64,000 nt of DNA from NCBI RefSeq assembly GCF_029024625.1, contig NZ_CP118953.1:1426001-1490000 (forward strand), in the 5' to 3' direction. Position 1 is the stretch's first letter. Every line of letters starts with the position of its first letter. This stretch comes from Staphylococcus chromogenes (GTDB lineage Bacteria > Bacillota > Bacilli > Staphylococcales > Staphylococcaceae). A model generated the notes under the pieces. It was not told where the DNA came from. It searched no databases and saw only the letters and a program-made list of their open reading frames with translations. Positions 1 through 11,848 of the stretch are shown in pieces. Both the position numbers and the translations under genes were made by a program.

Positions 1-100
1 TTTCTTTTTTACATTAATACATTAAAAAGTGGAGGTTTAACTATATATCCCTCATTTTTTAAGCAATCCTATTAAAGTGATGCTTCCTTTTTAAATCATA

Positions 101-140
101 TAAAATAACGGGGAGGATTTATATCCTTACCCCGTTGTTT
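101..140 (-). terminator. Terminator after glpD
   Basis: The arms at 107-113 and 130-136 pair perfectly, and the inner arms 114-118 and 123-127 extend the stem around a two-base bulge. On the minus strand a T-rich run follows. It lies about 55 bases past the glpD stop. I see nothing else in bases 1-100. Confidence 0.8.
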
Positions 141-194
141 TCTGCATTTATTCATTTAGTCAAATCAATTTACTTCATTTTATTAACATCTATC

Positions 195-1868
195 TTAAGC
201 ATTTGCACTTTGATGTTGACCATGGATAGCATGTGTAATCGCATCTTCTAATTCTTGTTTATATACAGCTTTAGTATTATCGTCATAACCGACTAAATCT
301 GCTAAAACGTCTGTAACGATATCTTTATATTGTTGTACCATAGCAATGTCAAAGTAGAGTGCGCCTGTACGACGAATTAAGAAATCAGTAGGTTTAACGA
401 CAAGTTCATTTTGCACTCCATATAGAAGTTCAACATAAATTTCGAGTGGTAAACCTGTGTTTTGATGTTGTGCTGCTTGTGTTAAAGCGAATAATTCATC
501 CACATTTGAACCATATTTTTTAGCTAATTTACGTGCAAGTGTTTCATCTAAATTATAACCTTTAGCAAGTTTAACTTTTTCTTCAATAAATTGATTAAAG
601 TTTTTGCTACCGCCGACATCTCCACCGGAAATTTTAATATTTTTTGTATCCGCAGGTTTGAATGTCAATTTATATTCTTGTTTTAAACGTTTTGCAACAC
701 GCTCAACGATTTCGTAAGCCATATGGCGATAACCTGTTAACTTACCTCCGGCGATTGTTAGAAGACCTGAGTCACCTTCCCAAATTTCATCTTTACGTGA
801 AATTTCAGATGGGTCTTTGCCTTCTTCTAAAATTAATGGTCGAATACCTGCCCAAGTCGATTCAATATCTTCATCTTTAACATTTACAGTTGGGAACATG
901 TAGTTAATAGCATCGATTAAATAATCACGGTCTTCTTGGTTTACTAACGGACTACGTTTGTCATTATTATAAAAAGTATCCGTTGTTCCTACGTATGTTT
1001 TTCCTTCACGTGGAATTGCGAAAATCATACGACCATCATTTTCAGTATCGAAATAAACAGCTTGATGTAATGGGAATTTAGATTCATCAAAAACAACATG
1101 AACCCCTTTAGTTAAGCGTAACTGTTTATTGTTTTTTGAGTAATCATTACTGCGCACTTCATCTACCCATGGGCCTGTAGCATTGACAACTTTTTTACCT
1201 TTAATTTCAAATTTTTCATTTTTAATGCGATCAATGACAGAAACACCATTGACTTTGTTTTTATTGTCATATAAAAATTGATCTACTTTAGCATAGTTGA
1301 TAATATCTGCACCTAAGTCGGCTGCTTTTTTCATAACTTCAATTGTCATACGCGCGTCATCTGTGCGGTACTCAACATAGTAACCGCCACCTTTAAGTCC
1401 ATCTTGTTTCACAAGTGGTTCTTTATCTTTAGTTTCTTGTACACTTAACATACGTTTACGTTCAGATTTTTTTACACCTGCCAAACGGTCATACATTGCA
1501 AGACCAATTGAAGTTGAGAATTTGCCGAACGTACCGCCTTTGTGCATTGGTAATAACATCCACTCTGGTGTTGTCACATGTGGTCCATTTTCATATACAA
1601 TCGCACGTTCTCTACCTGTTTCTGCAACAACTCCAACTTGGAATTGTTTTAAATATCTTAACCCACCGTGAACTAATTTTGTTGAACGAGAGCTTGTACC
1701 TGAAGCAAAGTCTTGCATTTCAACTAATGCGACTTTCATACCACGCGCAGATGCATCTAATGCGACACCTGCACCTGTAATGCCGCCCCCTACAATGACT
1801 AAATCATATTCCTGATGTTGCATTTTTTCTTTTACTGACTCACGTTGTAACGTTGATAAACGTCCCAT
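195..1868 (-). CDS. glpD: Aerobic glycerol-3-phosphate dehydrogenase GlpD
   Basis: Membrane-associated FAD enzyme that oxidises glycerol-3-phosphate to dihydroxyacetone phosphate and passes electrons to the quinone pool. The N-terminus carries the dinucleotide-binding motif GGGITGAG, followed by the [11 protein letters not shown] segment typical of the family. Length is 557 aa, as I recall for S. aureus GlpD. The open frame extends 23 codons further upstream, but the ATG at 1868 is chosen: it starts MGRLST and is preceded by a strong AGGAGG site, whereas the upstream codons fall inside the leader terminator. It is the last gene of the glpF-glpK-glpD run and has its own promoter and leader. 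It acts after GlpK in glycerol catabolism. Confidence 0.96.
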   Translation of the reverse strand: MGRLSTLQRESVKEKMQHQEYDLVIVGGGITGAGVALDASARGMKVALVEMQDFASGTSSRSTKLVHGGLRYLKQFQVGVVAETGRERAIVYENGPHVTTPEWMLLPMHKGGTFGKFSTSIGLAMYDRLAGVKKSERKRMLSVQETKDKEPLVKQDGLKGGGYYVEYRTDDARMTIEVMKKAADLGADIINYAKVDQFLYDNKNKVNGVSVIDRIKNEKFEIKGKKVVNATGPWVDEVRSNDYSKNNKQLRLTKGVHVVFDESKFPLHQAVYFDTENDGRMIFAIPREGKTYVGTTDTFYNNDKRSPLVNQEDRDYLIDAINYMFPTVNVKDEDIESTWAGIRPLILEEGKDPSEISRKDEIWEGDSGLLTIAGGKLTGYRHMAYEIVERVAKRLKQEYKLTFKPADTKNIKISGGDVGGSKNFNQFIEEKVKLAKGYNLDETLARKLAKKYGSNVDELFALTQAAQHQNTGLPLEIYVELLYGVQNELVVKPTDFLIRRTGALYFDIAMVQQYKDIVTDVLADLVGYDDNTKAVYKQELEDAITHAIHGQHQSANA

Positions 1869-1887
1869 AATTACGCCTCCTAATATG

Positions 1888-1968
1888 ATAAAAAGAGAGA
1901 CTCCGCCCATATACTTTACATAAAGTTTTACGAACAAAATCTCTCTTCTTCTCGAGTAATCTATTAAC
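1888..1968 (-). promoter_or_regulatory. glpD leader: GlpP antitermination target and terminator
   Basis: On the minus strand the leader carries an 8-bp stem (1940-1947 with 1893-1900) ending in a T-run at 1890-1894, just before the glpD ribosome site, so it reads as a terminator inside the untranslated leader. The stretch 1940-1968 closely matches 4473-4500 in the glpF leader (TCTCTC, then CTCGA, then ATCTATTAAC on the plus strand). In B. subtilis GlpP binds glpD leader mRNA in the presence of glycerol-3-phosphate and prevents termination. That this is the same switch is inference, supported by glpP lying nearby. Confidence 0.7.
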
Positions 1969-1976
1969 TTAACTAC

Positions 1977-3500
<1,524 letters not shown>

Positions 3501-3579
3501 TTAACCTCCCAAATCCACACACATGCTGTTTCAAATGAAATATACCCATAATTTTATTCATGTATGCGTGATTCATTTG

Positions 3580-4395
3580 TTAAATCGCACCAAAGTTTTC
3601 GTGCTTAATTTTCTTATTTAAAATGCTACCCACAACTAATGTGCCAATGACAAGAATTACAGCTACTATAGTCCATATGTCAAAACGACCTTGGTAGGCC
3701 AATCGATAAATTGCTGCACCTAAAATCCCTCCAGTAATCGGACCGAGAATAGGGACAATCGCATACTGCCAGTCACTTTTACCTTTACCATGAATAGGTA
3801 AAATAGCATGTGCTATTCTTGGACCTAGGTCACGGGCAGGGTTAATCGCATAACCTGTTGGGCCCCCTAAACTTACACCGATTGCGACAATGAGTAACCC
3901 CACGATAACAGGGTTTAAACCATCTGTAAATTTGTTTGTTCCGATAAATAGTAATGCTGATGTAAGGACAGCAGTACCGATAATTTCAGTAATAAAGTTT
4001 GCAGTGAAGTTACGAATTGCCGGCGCTGTTGCAAAAACACCTAATTTTGCTTCTTTATCTTCAGTTGCACGCCAATGAGGTAAATATGTGAGCCATGTTA
4101 AAGCTCCCCCTACTATCCCTCCTAAAACTTGTGCAATAATAAAACCTGGAACTTGAGACCATGGAAAATCACCTGTAACGGCAAATGCTAATGTCACTGC
4201 AGGATTTAAGTGTGCCCCAGAGAAATTACCGACAGCGTAAATACCTAATGTAACAGCAAGACCCCAACCGATAGCAATAACAATCCAGTCTGCGCCTTCA
4301 CCTTTTGATTTGCGTAAAACGACGTTCGCAACAACCCCGCCACCCATTAACAGTAGCAATGCTGTACCGAGAAATTCAGCTAAGTAGATATTCAT
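3580..4395 (-). CDS. glpF: Glycerol uptake facilitator GlpF
   Basis: Aquaglyceroporin that lets glycerol diffuse across the membrane. Both half-helix signatures are visible: HLNPAVT in the first half and AINPARDLGPR in the second, the Arg being a selectivity-filter residue. Several hydrophobic segments fit the six-helix fold. The start at 4395 (MNIYLAEF, 271 aa) is preceded by GGGAGG. The 22 extra upstream codons of the open frame overlap the leader terminator and are rejected. First gene of the glpFK unit, with a promoter, cre site and GlpP-type leader directly upstream. Confidence 0.96.
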   Translation of the reverse strand: MNIYLAEFLGTALLLLMGGGVVANVVLRKSKGEGADWIVIAIGWGLAVTLGIYAVGNFSGAHLNPAVTLAFAVTGDFPWSQVPGFIIAQVLGGIVGGALTWLTYLPHWRATEDKEAKLGVFATAPAIRNFTANFITEIIGTAVLTSALLFIGTNKFTDGLNPVIVGLLIVAIGVSLGGPTGYAINPARDLGPRIAHAILPIHGKGKSDWQYAIVPILGPITGGILGAAIYRLAYQGRFDIWTIVAVILVIGTLVVGSILNKKIKHENFGAI

Positions 4396-4416
4396 TCTTT
4401 TTCCTCCCTTTAAAAG

Positions 4417-4500
4417 ACAAAAAGACTCCTTGCCTAACCGTATTACAAAAAAAAATAACACGTGCGAAGAAGTCTCTCATGTCTCGATTCATCTATTAAC
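4417..4500 (-). promoter_or_regulatory. glpF leader: GlpP antitermination target and terminator
   Basis: On the minus strand 4467-4475 pairs with 4423-4431 (9 bp, one G-T wobble) and is followed by a T-run at 4419-4422, forming a terminator ahead of the glpF ribosome site. The conserved block 4473-4500 matches the glpD leader block 1940-1968 and starts close to the expected transcription start. A second T-run (8-9 T) lies in the loop. Assigned to GlpP by analogy with B. subtilis. Confidence 0.72.
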
Positions 4501-4509
4501 TTGTTTTTA

Positions 4510-4538
4510 ATATTACAACTGGATGAAAGCGTTGTCAA
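4510..4538 (-). promoter_or_regulatory. glpF promoter with overlapping CcpA cre site
   Basis: Minus-strand TTGACA (4533-4538) and TAATAT (4510-4515), spacing 17, is the best consensus promoter in the window. TGAAAGCGTTGTCA at 4524-4537 fits the catabolite-responsive element consensus and covers the -35 and much of the spacer, so CcpA binding should block RNA polymerase when glucose is present. Confidence 0.8.
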
Positions 4539-4611
4539 TCCATTTTCGAGGCAAAATTAATTTATATTCAATTTTTCTAACTCAAAACTCAAAAACTTTC
4601 AATTTTTTAAC

Positions 4612-5640
4612 TTATAGAACTGCTAATTCATTGATATATAAATGACCTATCTCTGTTTCAATGGTCGCTTGAATACCATAGGGAAGTGTCGCTTTAGGTT
4701 CATTATGACCAAATGAAACATTTCCCAATACGATTAAATCTAAATGATGAATTTCTTTCAAAATTTTCTTGATGGCTTGATGATATTCCTCTTGATATAC
4801 CCCATCATGTGGACGACCCACGATAAGTCCTTTAATCCGATCAAATATGCCCATTAATGCCCATGATCTTAACGATTCTTCAAACGACCACGGTTCTGAA
4901 TGAACTTCACTCGTTTCAATAAATAAAATAGCGCCGTCAAAATGGGCTAGTTTCGGAAAATATCGTGTTCCTCGTAACTTATCTAGTGATTCAAAACAAC
5001 CGCCAATGAGATGCCCCGTCACGCGTCCCTGTCCATTTAACACTTGAAAAGTTCTTGCAGGTAATTTTTCTCTTTCATAGTGACGTAATTGCTCATCCCA
5101 TCGCAAACCAAATTTTCTAACGAAAGGTGTTGGATGCACTTGACCGAATGGCTTTGCATTTTGAATTAATTGAAAAAGCGCATCCATCGTGTATGCATCA
5201 TTGCCACCATTTTCAGCGAAATCTGTCAACAAGGCAGGACCATAAAAAGTCGTTATCCCTAATTGATAGAGGTGGAGGTGTAATGCTGTTATATCAGAAT
5301 AACCAATAAATATTTTAGGGTGTTGTTGAATGACTTCATCTTTTAAAAACGGAATAATTCTTACAGATTCATTGCCACCAATAGTGCATAAAATAGCTTT
5401 AACAGATTCATCCTCAAAAGCAGCCATAAGGGAGGATGCTCTTTCTTTAGGATGGGAATAATTCCATTCCAACCCATTTAATGCATTAGGCATGACTTTT
5501 ACTTGATAGCCCATATCTTTAATACGACGTATCGCTTCATCTGTACGCCAACGAATCTGAGACTCTCCTGCGAGTCCAGAAGAAGGAGATACAATTGCGA
5601 TCGTATCTCCTTGCTTTAGTTTAGGTGGTTTTAACATCAT
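4612..5640 (-). CDS. S66-family peptidase (LD-carboxypeptidase / MccF-like)
   Basis: Cytoplasmic serine peptidase of family S66, 342 aa. The family includes LD-carboxypeptidases that trim D-Ala from muropeptide tetrapeptides during recycling, and MccF, which inactivates microcin C by cutting its peptidyl-nucleotide amide. The triad can be read off: Ser115 in GYSD, Glu242 in IETSE and His312 in FGHNEP, with spacing close to MccF. The specificity loop cannot be judged by eye. Two ATGs are adjacent at the start; GGGGG lies 6 bases before the first. It sits between glpP and glpF, where I do not remember one in S. aureus, so it may be an insertion into the glp locus. Peptidase assignment is firm, substrate unknown. 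Confidence 0.85.
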   Translation of the reverse strand: MMLKPPKLKQGDTIAIVSPSSGLAGESQIRWRTDEAIRRIKDMGYQVKVMPNALNGLEWNYSHPKERASSLMAAFEDESVKAILCTIGGNESVRIIPFLKDEVIQQHPKIFIGYSDITALHLHLYQLGITTFYGPALLTDFAENGGNDAYTMDALFQLIQNAKPFGQVHPTPFVRKFGLRWDEQLRHYEREKLPARTFQVLNGQGRVTGHLIGGCFESLDKLRGTRYFPKLAHFDGAILFIETSEVHSEPWSFEESLRSWALMGIFDRIKGLIVGRPHDGVYQEEYHQAIKKILKEIHHLDLIVLGNVSFGHNEPKATLPYGIQATIETEIGHLYINELAVL

Positions 5641-5663
5641 TTATTTCCCCCTTTATTCTATTT

Positions 5664-6197
5664 TTACCAAAGACGCTCTTCGCTTGTGGTCACGTACGTC
5701 GCGCCACTCTCAATCGCCTTTTCTATTTCTTCTTCTGTATTGATTAAACCTCCAGCAATCACTTTGACGCCTGTTTCATTATAAATACGCTTAATCACTT
5801 TATTAGCAATACCTGGGAGCACCTCTACATAATCAGGCTCAATACGTTGGATAAGTGCGATACTGCGTTCTAACGCTTGACTATCAATGATAAAGACACG
5901 AAATATCGTAATTACACCCAGTGACTTTGCTTTTTTAATGATTTTTGTTTTCGTGGAAACAATCCCTTTAGGCCGATAGGATTGGATAATGTATTCACAA
6001 GCAAACTCATCGTGACTCATGCCCTTAATCAAATCAATATGCACAAAGGGTTGTAAGTTATTTTGTTCAATTAACTGCATAAGGTTTTTTAAATGGCCAA
6101 TATGTGTATCTAATAGGACACACGTTTCATAATCCGTGCGAATCAATTTTTCGAGACTTTTTACTGAGCGTATTGCAGGTAATATATTGGGATGCAT
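5664..6197 (-). CDS. glpP: Glycerol uptake operon antiterminator GlpP
   Basis: RNA-binding regulator of the TIM-barrel GlpP family, 177 aa. With glycerol-3-phosphate bound it acts on glp leader mRNAs to prevent termination. Family features include VHIDLIKGMSHDE near residue 52, YRPKGIVSTK and the phosphate-site-like segment VIAGGLINTEEEI near residue 145. It follows mutL by 12 bp, so it probably belongs to the mutSL transcript as well. The two candidate target leaders lie at 1888-1968 and 4417-4500. Confidence 0.93.
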   Translation of the reverse strand: MHPNILPAIRSVKSLEKLIRTDYETCVLLDTHIGHLKNLMQLIEQNNLQPFVHIDLIKGMSHDEFACEYIIQSYRPKGIVSTKTKIIKKAKSLGVITIFRVFIIDSQALERSIALIQRIEPDYVEVLPGIANKVIKRIYNETGVKVIAGGLINTEEEIEKAIESGATYVTTSEERLW

Positions 6198-6209
6198 AAG
6201 GGTCCTCCT

Positions 6210-8201
6210 CTATTGAATACGTTTAAACAAACGTTCCAGTTCGTAATTCGTAAAATTGATAATGATTGGACGCCCATGTGGACAAGTGAATGGATCTTCC
6301 ATTTCTCTCAGTTGATCTATCAAATCTGCCATTTCGTGATTTTTTAAATAGTGATTAGCTTTGATTGATTTTTTACAACTCATCATAATCGCTAAGTCTT
6401 CTCTAAATTTTGCAATATTGAGCTTTTGGTGTTCCAATACGTAATGCACCATATCTTTAATCATTTCTTCGACGTCATCTTTAGGAAACCAAACTGGATA
6501 ACTATTCACAATGTAATCATGCCCTCCAAAAGGCTCTAAAAAGATACCGGCACGTTGTAACTCGTCTTTATTTTCTTCAATAATGAACTGTTCATCTTTT
6601 GTAAAATTGAAAGTGAGAGGAATTAATAAGTTTTGATTTTCATTCTCCACTTCTCCAATTTTATCTCTAAAATATTCATATTTAATACGTTCTTGTGCAG
6701 CATGTTGATCTATAAGATACATGCCTTCATCATTTTGAGCGACAATATAAGTGCCATGGACTTGCCCAACGACTTCCATATATGGCACACGTCGTCGAAA
6801 TGCATTCTTGCTTGTAGGAATGTCTTCTTGAGAAGTTGGCGCCTGATCATTTGAAGTTTCAACGCCCTCATCACTATCTTCCATCGCAGCGAGTACCTCC
6901 CGTTGCGTACGTTGATAATCTGTACCTGCAGACTCTTCAATTTGCGAAGACGTATCCGTTGTTGAATTTTCATTTGAAGTCGTCATCGCTGAAGACACCC
7001 TAGGTTCATTTGACTCATGTTCCTCTAAATGTTGCGGTATTGCAGAAGAACTATTCGAATTTTCATTGCTTTTCTCTTCTTCTAATCGCTCAGTTGATGA
7101 GCCATGCTGATTTTGCGTCGCTTCACGTTGGTCGAAAGCTAATTTTTGTTGTTCAAATTTTTCAAGTACTTTTTTAGGCTCGTATTTGCGACTCAAATCA
7201 TTTTTAGGAATCAATATTTTATCTTTAAAGGCCGCTTGAATTTTTTCAACGATAAGCGCATATAACTGTTCTTCTTTAGACAGACGGACTTCAAGTTTCG
7301 TCGGATGCACATTTACATCCACTAAAATAGGGTCCATTTCAATGTTAATATACACAATTGGAAAACGCCCAATCATTAATAAGGTGTGATACCCTTCAAC
7401 AACCGCTTTGTTCAATACAAAGTTTTTAATATAACGACCATTTATAAAAAGGGAAATGTAGTGGCGATTGCTTCGTGAATGTTCTGGTTTCGCTACAAAT
7501 CCATGAATGTGATAATCACTCGTATCCCCTGAAATTTCAATGAGATCTTTCGCCACTTTCATTCCATATATTTCTGCCATGACCTCATTTGTACGTCCAG
7601 AGCCATTTGTTTGTAATAGCGTTTTACCATCATTTTTTAAAGACATGCGAATATGAGGGTGACTCATTGCCATTCGATTGACAATATCTGTAATTTTACC
7701 TAATTCTGTATATAAACTTTTTATATATTTTAAACGTGCGGGTGTATTATAAAATAGTGAAGCCACTTTTATATCTGTTCCACGTTTTGCTTTGGCTGGT
7801 TTTTGGTGAATGATTTCACCTTCTTCAGCATAGACTTCAAATCCTTCGACACCATCTGTAGAAGTTTGCAATGTGACTTTAGCCACTGATGCAATACTCG
7901 CAAGCGCTTCTCCTCGAAACCCTAATGTGCGTATATGAAATAAATCATCATCCTCAACAAGTTTACTTGTCGCATGTCTATGAAACACAAGTGCTAAATC
8001 ATCTTGTTCGATACCTGAACCGTTATCTACTACCCGTATTTCTGCAATTCCAGATTCTTGAACTTCAATATTAATCTCCGAAGCGCCTGCGTCGATACTA
8101 TTTTCTAACAACTCTTTTACGACAGAACTTGGTCGTTCAACAACTTCACCTGCTGCAATTTTATTCGCAAGAGAGGTATGCAAGGTTTTAATATGACCCA
8201 T
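6210..8201 (-). CDS. mutL: DNA mismatch repair protein MutL
   Basis: Couples mismatch recognition by MutS to strand incision. The GHKL ATPase domain covers roughly residues 1-330 (NSIDAGA, DNGSGI, GFRGEAL), and a low-complexity Ser/Glu/Asn/Thr linker roughly residues 345-470. The C-terminal endonuclease domain contains [12 protein letters not shown], the DQHA-x2-E-x4-E metal motif found in organisms lacking MutH, plus CPHGRP zinc ligands near the end. The ATG at 8201 (MGHIKTL, 663 aa) is chosen because AAGGTG lies 6 bases upstream; the GTG at 8210 and ATG at 8207 are too close to that site. It begins 17 bp after mutS. Confidence 0.96.
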   Translation of the reverse strand: MGHIKTLHTSLANKIAAGEVVERPSSVVKELLENSIDAGASEINIEVQESGIAEIRVVDNGSGIEQDDLALVFHRHATSKLVEDDDLFHIRTLGFRGEALASIASVAKVTLQTSTDGVEGFEVYAEEGEIIHQKPAKAKRGTDIKVASLFYNTPARLKYIKSLYTELGKITDIVNRMAMSHPHIRMSLKNDGKTLLQTNGSGRTNEVMAEIYGMKVAKDLIEISGDTSDYHIHGFVAKPEHSRSNRHYISLFINGRYIKNFVLNKAVVEGYHTLLMIGRFPIVYINIEMDPILVDVNVHPTKLEVRLSKEEQLYALIVEKIQAAFKDKILIPKNDLSRKYEPKKVLEKFEQQKLAFDQREATQNQHGSSTERLEEEKSNENSNSSSAIPQHLEEHESNEPRVSSAMTTSNENSTTDTSSQIEESAGTDYQRTQREVLAAMEDSDEGVETSNDQAPTSQEDIPTSKNAFRRRVPYMEVVGQVHGTYIVAQNDEGMYLIDQHAAQERIKYEYFRDKIGEVENENQNLLIPLTFNFTKDEQFIIEENKDELQRAGIFLEPFGGHDYIVNSYPVWFPKDDVEEMIKDMVHYVLEHQKLNIAKFREDLAIMMSCKKSIKANHYLKNHEMADLIDQLREMEDPFTCPHGRPIIINFTNYELERLFKRIQ

Positions 8202-8217
8202 TGTCATCACCTTCTAT

Positions 8218-10815
8218 TTATAATTTGTTTTGAAACTCACTTAATTTAACTAATGCTTCAATTGGGGTCATCTGAGATAAATTCAATTGTTTTATTTCTA
8301 GTTCTATTTCACTTTGTTCAGACGTGCTCTCAAATAAATCAAAAGTGGCCTGTTCGATTTTGGGTTCTTGTACTTTTGGTGGTTGTGTTTCGAAATCATC
8401 GTTTACAACTTCGAGATGTTTCGGATTTACCGATGGTTCAGAAGTTTGCGTTTTGGCATCCGCTTCAAAAGCTTCTAGGATGACTTGCGCTCGTTCAATG
8501 ACTTGTTCTGGTAAAGCCGCAAGCTTTGCAACCTGAATTCCATAACTATGTTCCACTGCACCTGGTTTAACTTTGTGTAAAAATATAAGCTCTCCGTGAT
8601 ACTCATTTGCCGCAACATGGACATTTTTTAAACTCGGAAGTGCTTTTTCTAACTCTGTTAATTCATGATAGTGCGTTGAAAATAGCGTTTTTGCTTTGGA
8701 CGTTTCAGCGACATATTCAATCATTGCTTGTGCAAGTGCTAAGCCATCATAGGTCGACGTGCCTCGACCGATTTCATCGAAAATAATTAAACTATTCGCT
8801 GTAGCATATTTCAGAGCATTTTGTGCTTCCAACATTTCAACCATAAATGTACTCTTACCTGAAACCAAATCATCCGCGGCACCAATCCTTGTGAAAATTT
8901 GATCAAATATAGGTAACGTTGCACTTTGACATGGGACAAATGCACCCATTTGCGCCATGATGCTAATAATGGCTACTTGACGCATATACGTTGATTTCCC
9001 TGACATGTTAGGCCCAGTAATTAAATAAATAAACTCATCTTTATCTAAATAACAATCATTCGGAACATAGTCATTATAATCCATGACACGCTCAACAACC
9101 GGATGGCGTGACTCTTTTAAATCAAGCGTTTGCGTTGTGCTAAATTGAGGTCGAACATAATTATAAGCTTGTGCTATTTCTGCAAAGCTTTGTAAACAAT
9201 CAAGTTCTGATATCATTTTCGCTTGTTGTTGGAGACGCTCGGTAAATGTTTTGACATAATTTCTTAATTCCGTAAACAACGTATATTCTAATTCAACCGA
9301 TTTTTCTTGCGCGCCTAAAATCATCGCTTCTTTTTCTTTCAACTCATCAGTAATGAAACGCTCCGCATTGGAAAGCGTTTGTTTTCTTTCATAACCATAT
9401 TTTTCAGGATCAAATTGTGATAAATTGGCACGCGTGATTTCGATATAATAACCAAAGACTTTATTAAAACTAATTTTTAAAGATTTAATCCCTGTACGTT
9501 CGCGTTCTTTCATCTGAAGTTCCGCAAGCCATGTTTTTCCATTTCTTGAAGCATCTAAATATTCATCTAGTTGTGGATGATAGCCTTCTTTAAATAGGCC
9601 CCCTTCTTTAACGGACAGAGGCGGTTCATCAACTAAACTGTCTTGTAATGTTTGTAATAAGTCGTCGAGTGGTTCTAAGTCATTAAAATGCGCAATGGCC
9701 TTTGAGTCTATTGATTGAAGTAAGGCTTTAATATGTGGAATTTGTGCAATTGAATGTTTAAGTTGAACTAAATCTTTGGCATTGACATTTCCGAAGCTTA
9801 CGCGCCCAACTAAACGTTCAATATCATAGACTTCTGTTAAATAATTTCTAAGCGTATCTCTTTCTATAAAATGATTTAAAAACTGATCCACAGCGTCATG
9901 ACGTTGTTCAATATCCTCTTGTTGAATTAATGGGCGATCTATCCATTGTTTTAACCGTCTAGCACCCATTGGCGTTTTTGTTTTATCCATGAGCCATAAC
10001 AACGTGCCCTTTTTCGATTTCAAACGGATACTTTCTGTTAATTCTAAATTTCGTTTTGCATAGAAATCCATTTTCATATAATCTAACGCTTGGTAGGTGA
10101 TCACATCTTCTATATGAGATAAATCACGTTTTTGCGTCTCAAAAATATAATCTAACAAAATCTGGACAGCTTGGGCCATCAAAACATTTGAAATGGTATT
10201 GACTTTGTAATCTGTTTTTGAGATTGTTTCTCTAACTGTGACCGTTTCAGTAATCATACTAAACTGACGTTTCAAATGGTCTGTTAATGGTGCGTTGACC
10301 ACAATTTCATTGGGCTGTATCGTTGTCACTTCATTGATCAACGTACTTTCATCTTCAAACTGCGTGACTTTCAATTCACCTGTGCTCACATCACAATAAC
10401 TTAACGCATAACCCTCGTCTTTTATGAAACTTACAATATAGTTATTTTGAGTTTCATCTATGCCGCCCTTTTCCATTAATGTCCCGGGCGTGACCACACG
10501 GACAACTTCACGCTTTACCATACCTTTCACTTGGCGTGGGTCTTCCATTTGTTCACATATCGCAACTTTAAATCCATTTTGTATTAAAGTCTCTATGTAA
10601 CCATCTGCGGAATGATAAGGCACTCCTGCCATTGGAATAGGATTTTCTTTTTTGGCATCACGTTTTGTTAACGTGATTTCGAGTACCCGTGAAGCCGTCA
10701 CGGCATCATCATAAAACAATTCATAAAAGTCCCCTAATCGGAAAAAGAGTAGGGCATCTTGATGCTCAGATTTAATTTGTAAATATTGTTTCATCATTGG
10801 CGTGACATTTGTCAT
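8218..10815 (-). CDS. mutS: DNA mismatch repair protein MutS
   Basis: Mismatch-binding ATPase that starts methyl-independent mismatch repair. The 865 aa show the N-terminal mismatch-binding domain with the Phe-x-Glu reader ([10 protein letters not shown], residues 25-34), the connector and lever domains, and the ABC-type ATPase with Walker [10 protein letters not shown] near residue 605 and Walker [17 protein letters not shown] precedes the ATG. Cotranscribed with mutL and perhaps glpP. A possible extended -10 (TGTTAAACT on the minus strand, in the 138-bp upstream gap) could drive it, since a terminator separates it from thiW. Confidence 0.97.
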   Translation of the reverse strand: MTNVTPMMKQYLQIKSEHQDALLFFRLGDFYELFYDDAVTASRVLEITLTKRDAKKENPIPMAGVPYHSADGYIETLIQNGFKVAICEQMEDPRQVKGMVKREVVRVVTPGTLMEKGGIDETQNNYIVSFIKDEGYALSYCDVSTGELKVTQFEDESTLINEVTTIQPNEIVVNAPLTDHLKRQFSMITETVTVRETISKTDYKVNTISNVLMAQAVQILLDYIFETQKRDLSHIEDVITYQALDYMKMDFYAKRNLELTESIRLKSKKGTLLWLMDKTKTPMGARRLKQWIDRPLIQQEDIEQRHDAVDQFLNHFIERDTLRNYLTEVYDIERLVGRVSFGNVNAKDLVQLKHSIAQIPHIKALLQSIDSKAIAHFNDLEPLDDLLQTLQDSLVDEPPLSVKEGGLFKEGYHPQLDEYLDASRNGKTWLAELQMKERERTGIKSLKISFNKVFGYYIEITRANLSQFDPEKYGYERKQTLSNAERFITDELKEKEAMILGAQEKSVELEYTLFTELRNYVKTFTERLQQQAKMISELDCLQSFAEIAQAYNYVRPQFSTTQTLDLKESRHPVVERVMDYNDYVPNDCYLDKDEFIYLITGPNMSGKSTYMRQVAIISIMAQMGAFVPCQSATLPIFDQIFTRIGAADDLVSGKSTFMVEMLEAQNALKYATANSLIIFDEIGRGTSTYDGLALAQAMIEYVAETSKAKTLFSTHYHELTELEKALPSLKNVHVAANEYHGELIFLHKVKPGAVEHSYGIQVAKLAALPEQVIERAQVILEAFEADAKTQTSEPSVNPKHLEVVNDDFETQPPKVQEPKIEQATFDLFESTSEQSEIELEIKQLNLSQMTPIEALVKLSEFQNKL

Positions 10816-10921
10816 TTTTTCACTTTCCTTCTATTTCTCATCTCATAATGTAATTAGTTTAACAGATTTCCTTATCGGACTCGAATCATCGTCTGCAGTT
10901 TTTATGTATTTGATATTTTAT

Positions 10922-10950
10922 AAAAAAAGAGATGGAGCCCCCATCTCTTT
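10922..10950 (-). terminator. Terminator after thiW
   Basis: A 10-bp stem (10926-10935 with 10941-10950, 5-base loop) is followed on the minus strand by a run of seven T. It separates the miaB-ricA-thiW transcript from mutS. Confidence 0.9.
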
Positions 10951-10953
10951 CAT

Positions 10954-11463
10954 TTATTTTAATTTTCTTTTGGACTTGCTTAAATCCGGTAATTGATTTC
11001 GTTTTTTTAAAACGAGTAATAAAATATAACTGAGTGATGCTCCAACACAACTTGATAATAAAAACGTGGCCATTAAAGGTTTAATGGCTAGACTATCAAG
11101 GCCAAGTATCCAAGCGAGCGGTATACAAACCAAACTTCCGATAACACCAGTGCCAATCACTTCTCCAATTGATGCGACGAATAAATGACGATTCACATAA
11201 TAAAATAAGCTAGCTAATAACACGCCAATCATACTTCCAGGAAAAGCAAAGGGCGTTCCGATTCCAAATAAGAGTCGAATCAATGAAGATAAAAAGGCTT
11301 GAGCCAGGCCAAACCACGGCCCTAATAGTACCGCACTGAGTACGTTTACAAAATGTTGAACAGGTGTTGCTTTAAACGGACCAATAGGAATGACAATAAC
11401 TGTGCTCAATACGACATTAAGTGCAATAAATAAGGCAGTTAACGTCAATTTTTTTGTATTCAT
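10954..11463 (-). CDS. thiW: ThiW-family ECF transporter S component
   Basis: Hydrophobic 169-aa protein with about five membrane segments, resembling ThiW, the substrate-binding (S) component of an energy-coupling-factor importer thought to carry a thiamine precursor. The N-terminal pattern MNTKKLTLTALFIALNVVLS, the internal VPIGPFKATPVQH-like segment and LLGPWFGLAQAFLSSLIR are typical of the family. The shared EcfA/EcfT module is not in this window. It starts 4 bp after ricA and ends at a strong terminator, so it is read with miaB and ricA. No TPP riboswitch-like leader is possible in so short a gap. The substrate is inferred from the family only. Confidence 0.8.
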   Translation of the reverse strand: MNTKKLTLTALFIALNVVLSTVIVIPIGPFKATPVQHFVNVLSAVLLGPWFGLAQAFLSSLIRLLFGIGTPFAFPGSMIGVLLASLFYYVNRHLFVASIGEVIGTGVIGSLVCIPLAWILGLDSLAIKPLMATFLLSSCVGASLSYILLLVLKKRNQLPDLSKSKRKLK

Positions 11464-11467
11464 TGTC

Positions 11468-11848
11468 TCACTCCTCCTGATGTTGATCTGAACTTGGCAA
11501 ATTGGAATCTCCTTGCAATCGATGGGCTAATGTATCAATCACAAGATGAAGAATCTCATTGGCTTCTTCTTGTGATTGTCTAAATTGCGTCACTATAGGA
11601 TAAGCATCAATTTCAGATTGAATGTGCGCAATCGTATCTTCAGATTGACGATACGCTACTGGCTTATCATAATTTTGAAAGTTTACGGATTGTTTTTGAT
11701 TTTGCTTTAAATCTTTCATATATTCAGCAATTTTCGAATGTTGATGAATTTGATGTTCAATTTGTTTATACTGCTGAATCACTTCTAAAGATTGTAAGTC
11801 TTGACTAATTTGTGTTGCCTGACTGAGAATTTCTTGGCGGTTGAACAT
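11468..11848 (-). CDS. ricA: RicA (YmcA), YlbF/YmcA-family RNase Y partner
   Basis: 126-aa mostly helical, Gln-rich protein of the YlbF/YmcA family. In B. subtilis RicA (YmcA) forms a complex with RicF (YlbF) and RicT (YaaT) that binds Fe-S clusters and directs RNase Y to process operon mRNAs. As there, it lies directly after miaB. The ATG overlaps the miaB stop as TAATG, implying translational coupling. It is recognised from pattern and context; no enzymatic motif is expected. Its partner nuclease RNase Y is encoded 9 kb away in this window. Confidence 0.85.
   Translation of the reverse strand: MFNRQEILSQATQISQDLQSLEVIQQYKQIEHQIHQHSKIAEYMKDLKQNQKQSVNFQNYDKPVAYRQSEDTIAHIQSEIDAYPIVTQFRQSQEEANEILHLVIDTLAHRLQGDSNLPSSDQHQEE

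Noticed and set aside
6710-6973. 87-aa open frame on the minus strand inside mutL
   Set aside because: It overlaps the mutL low-complexity linker in another frame and has no ribosome site or recognisable domain.
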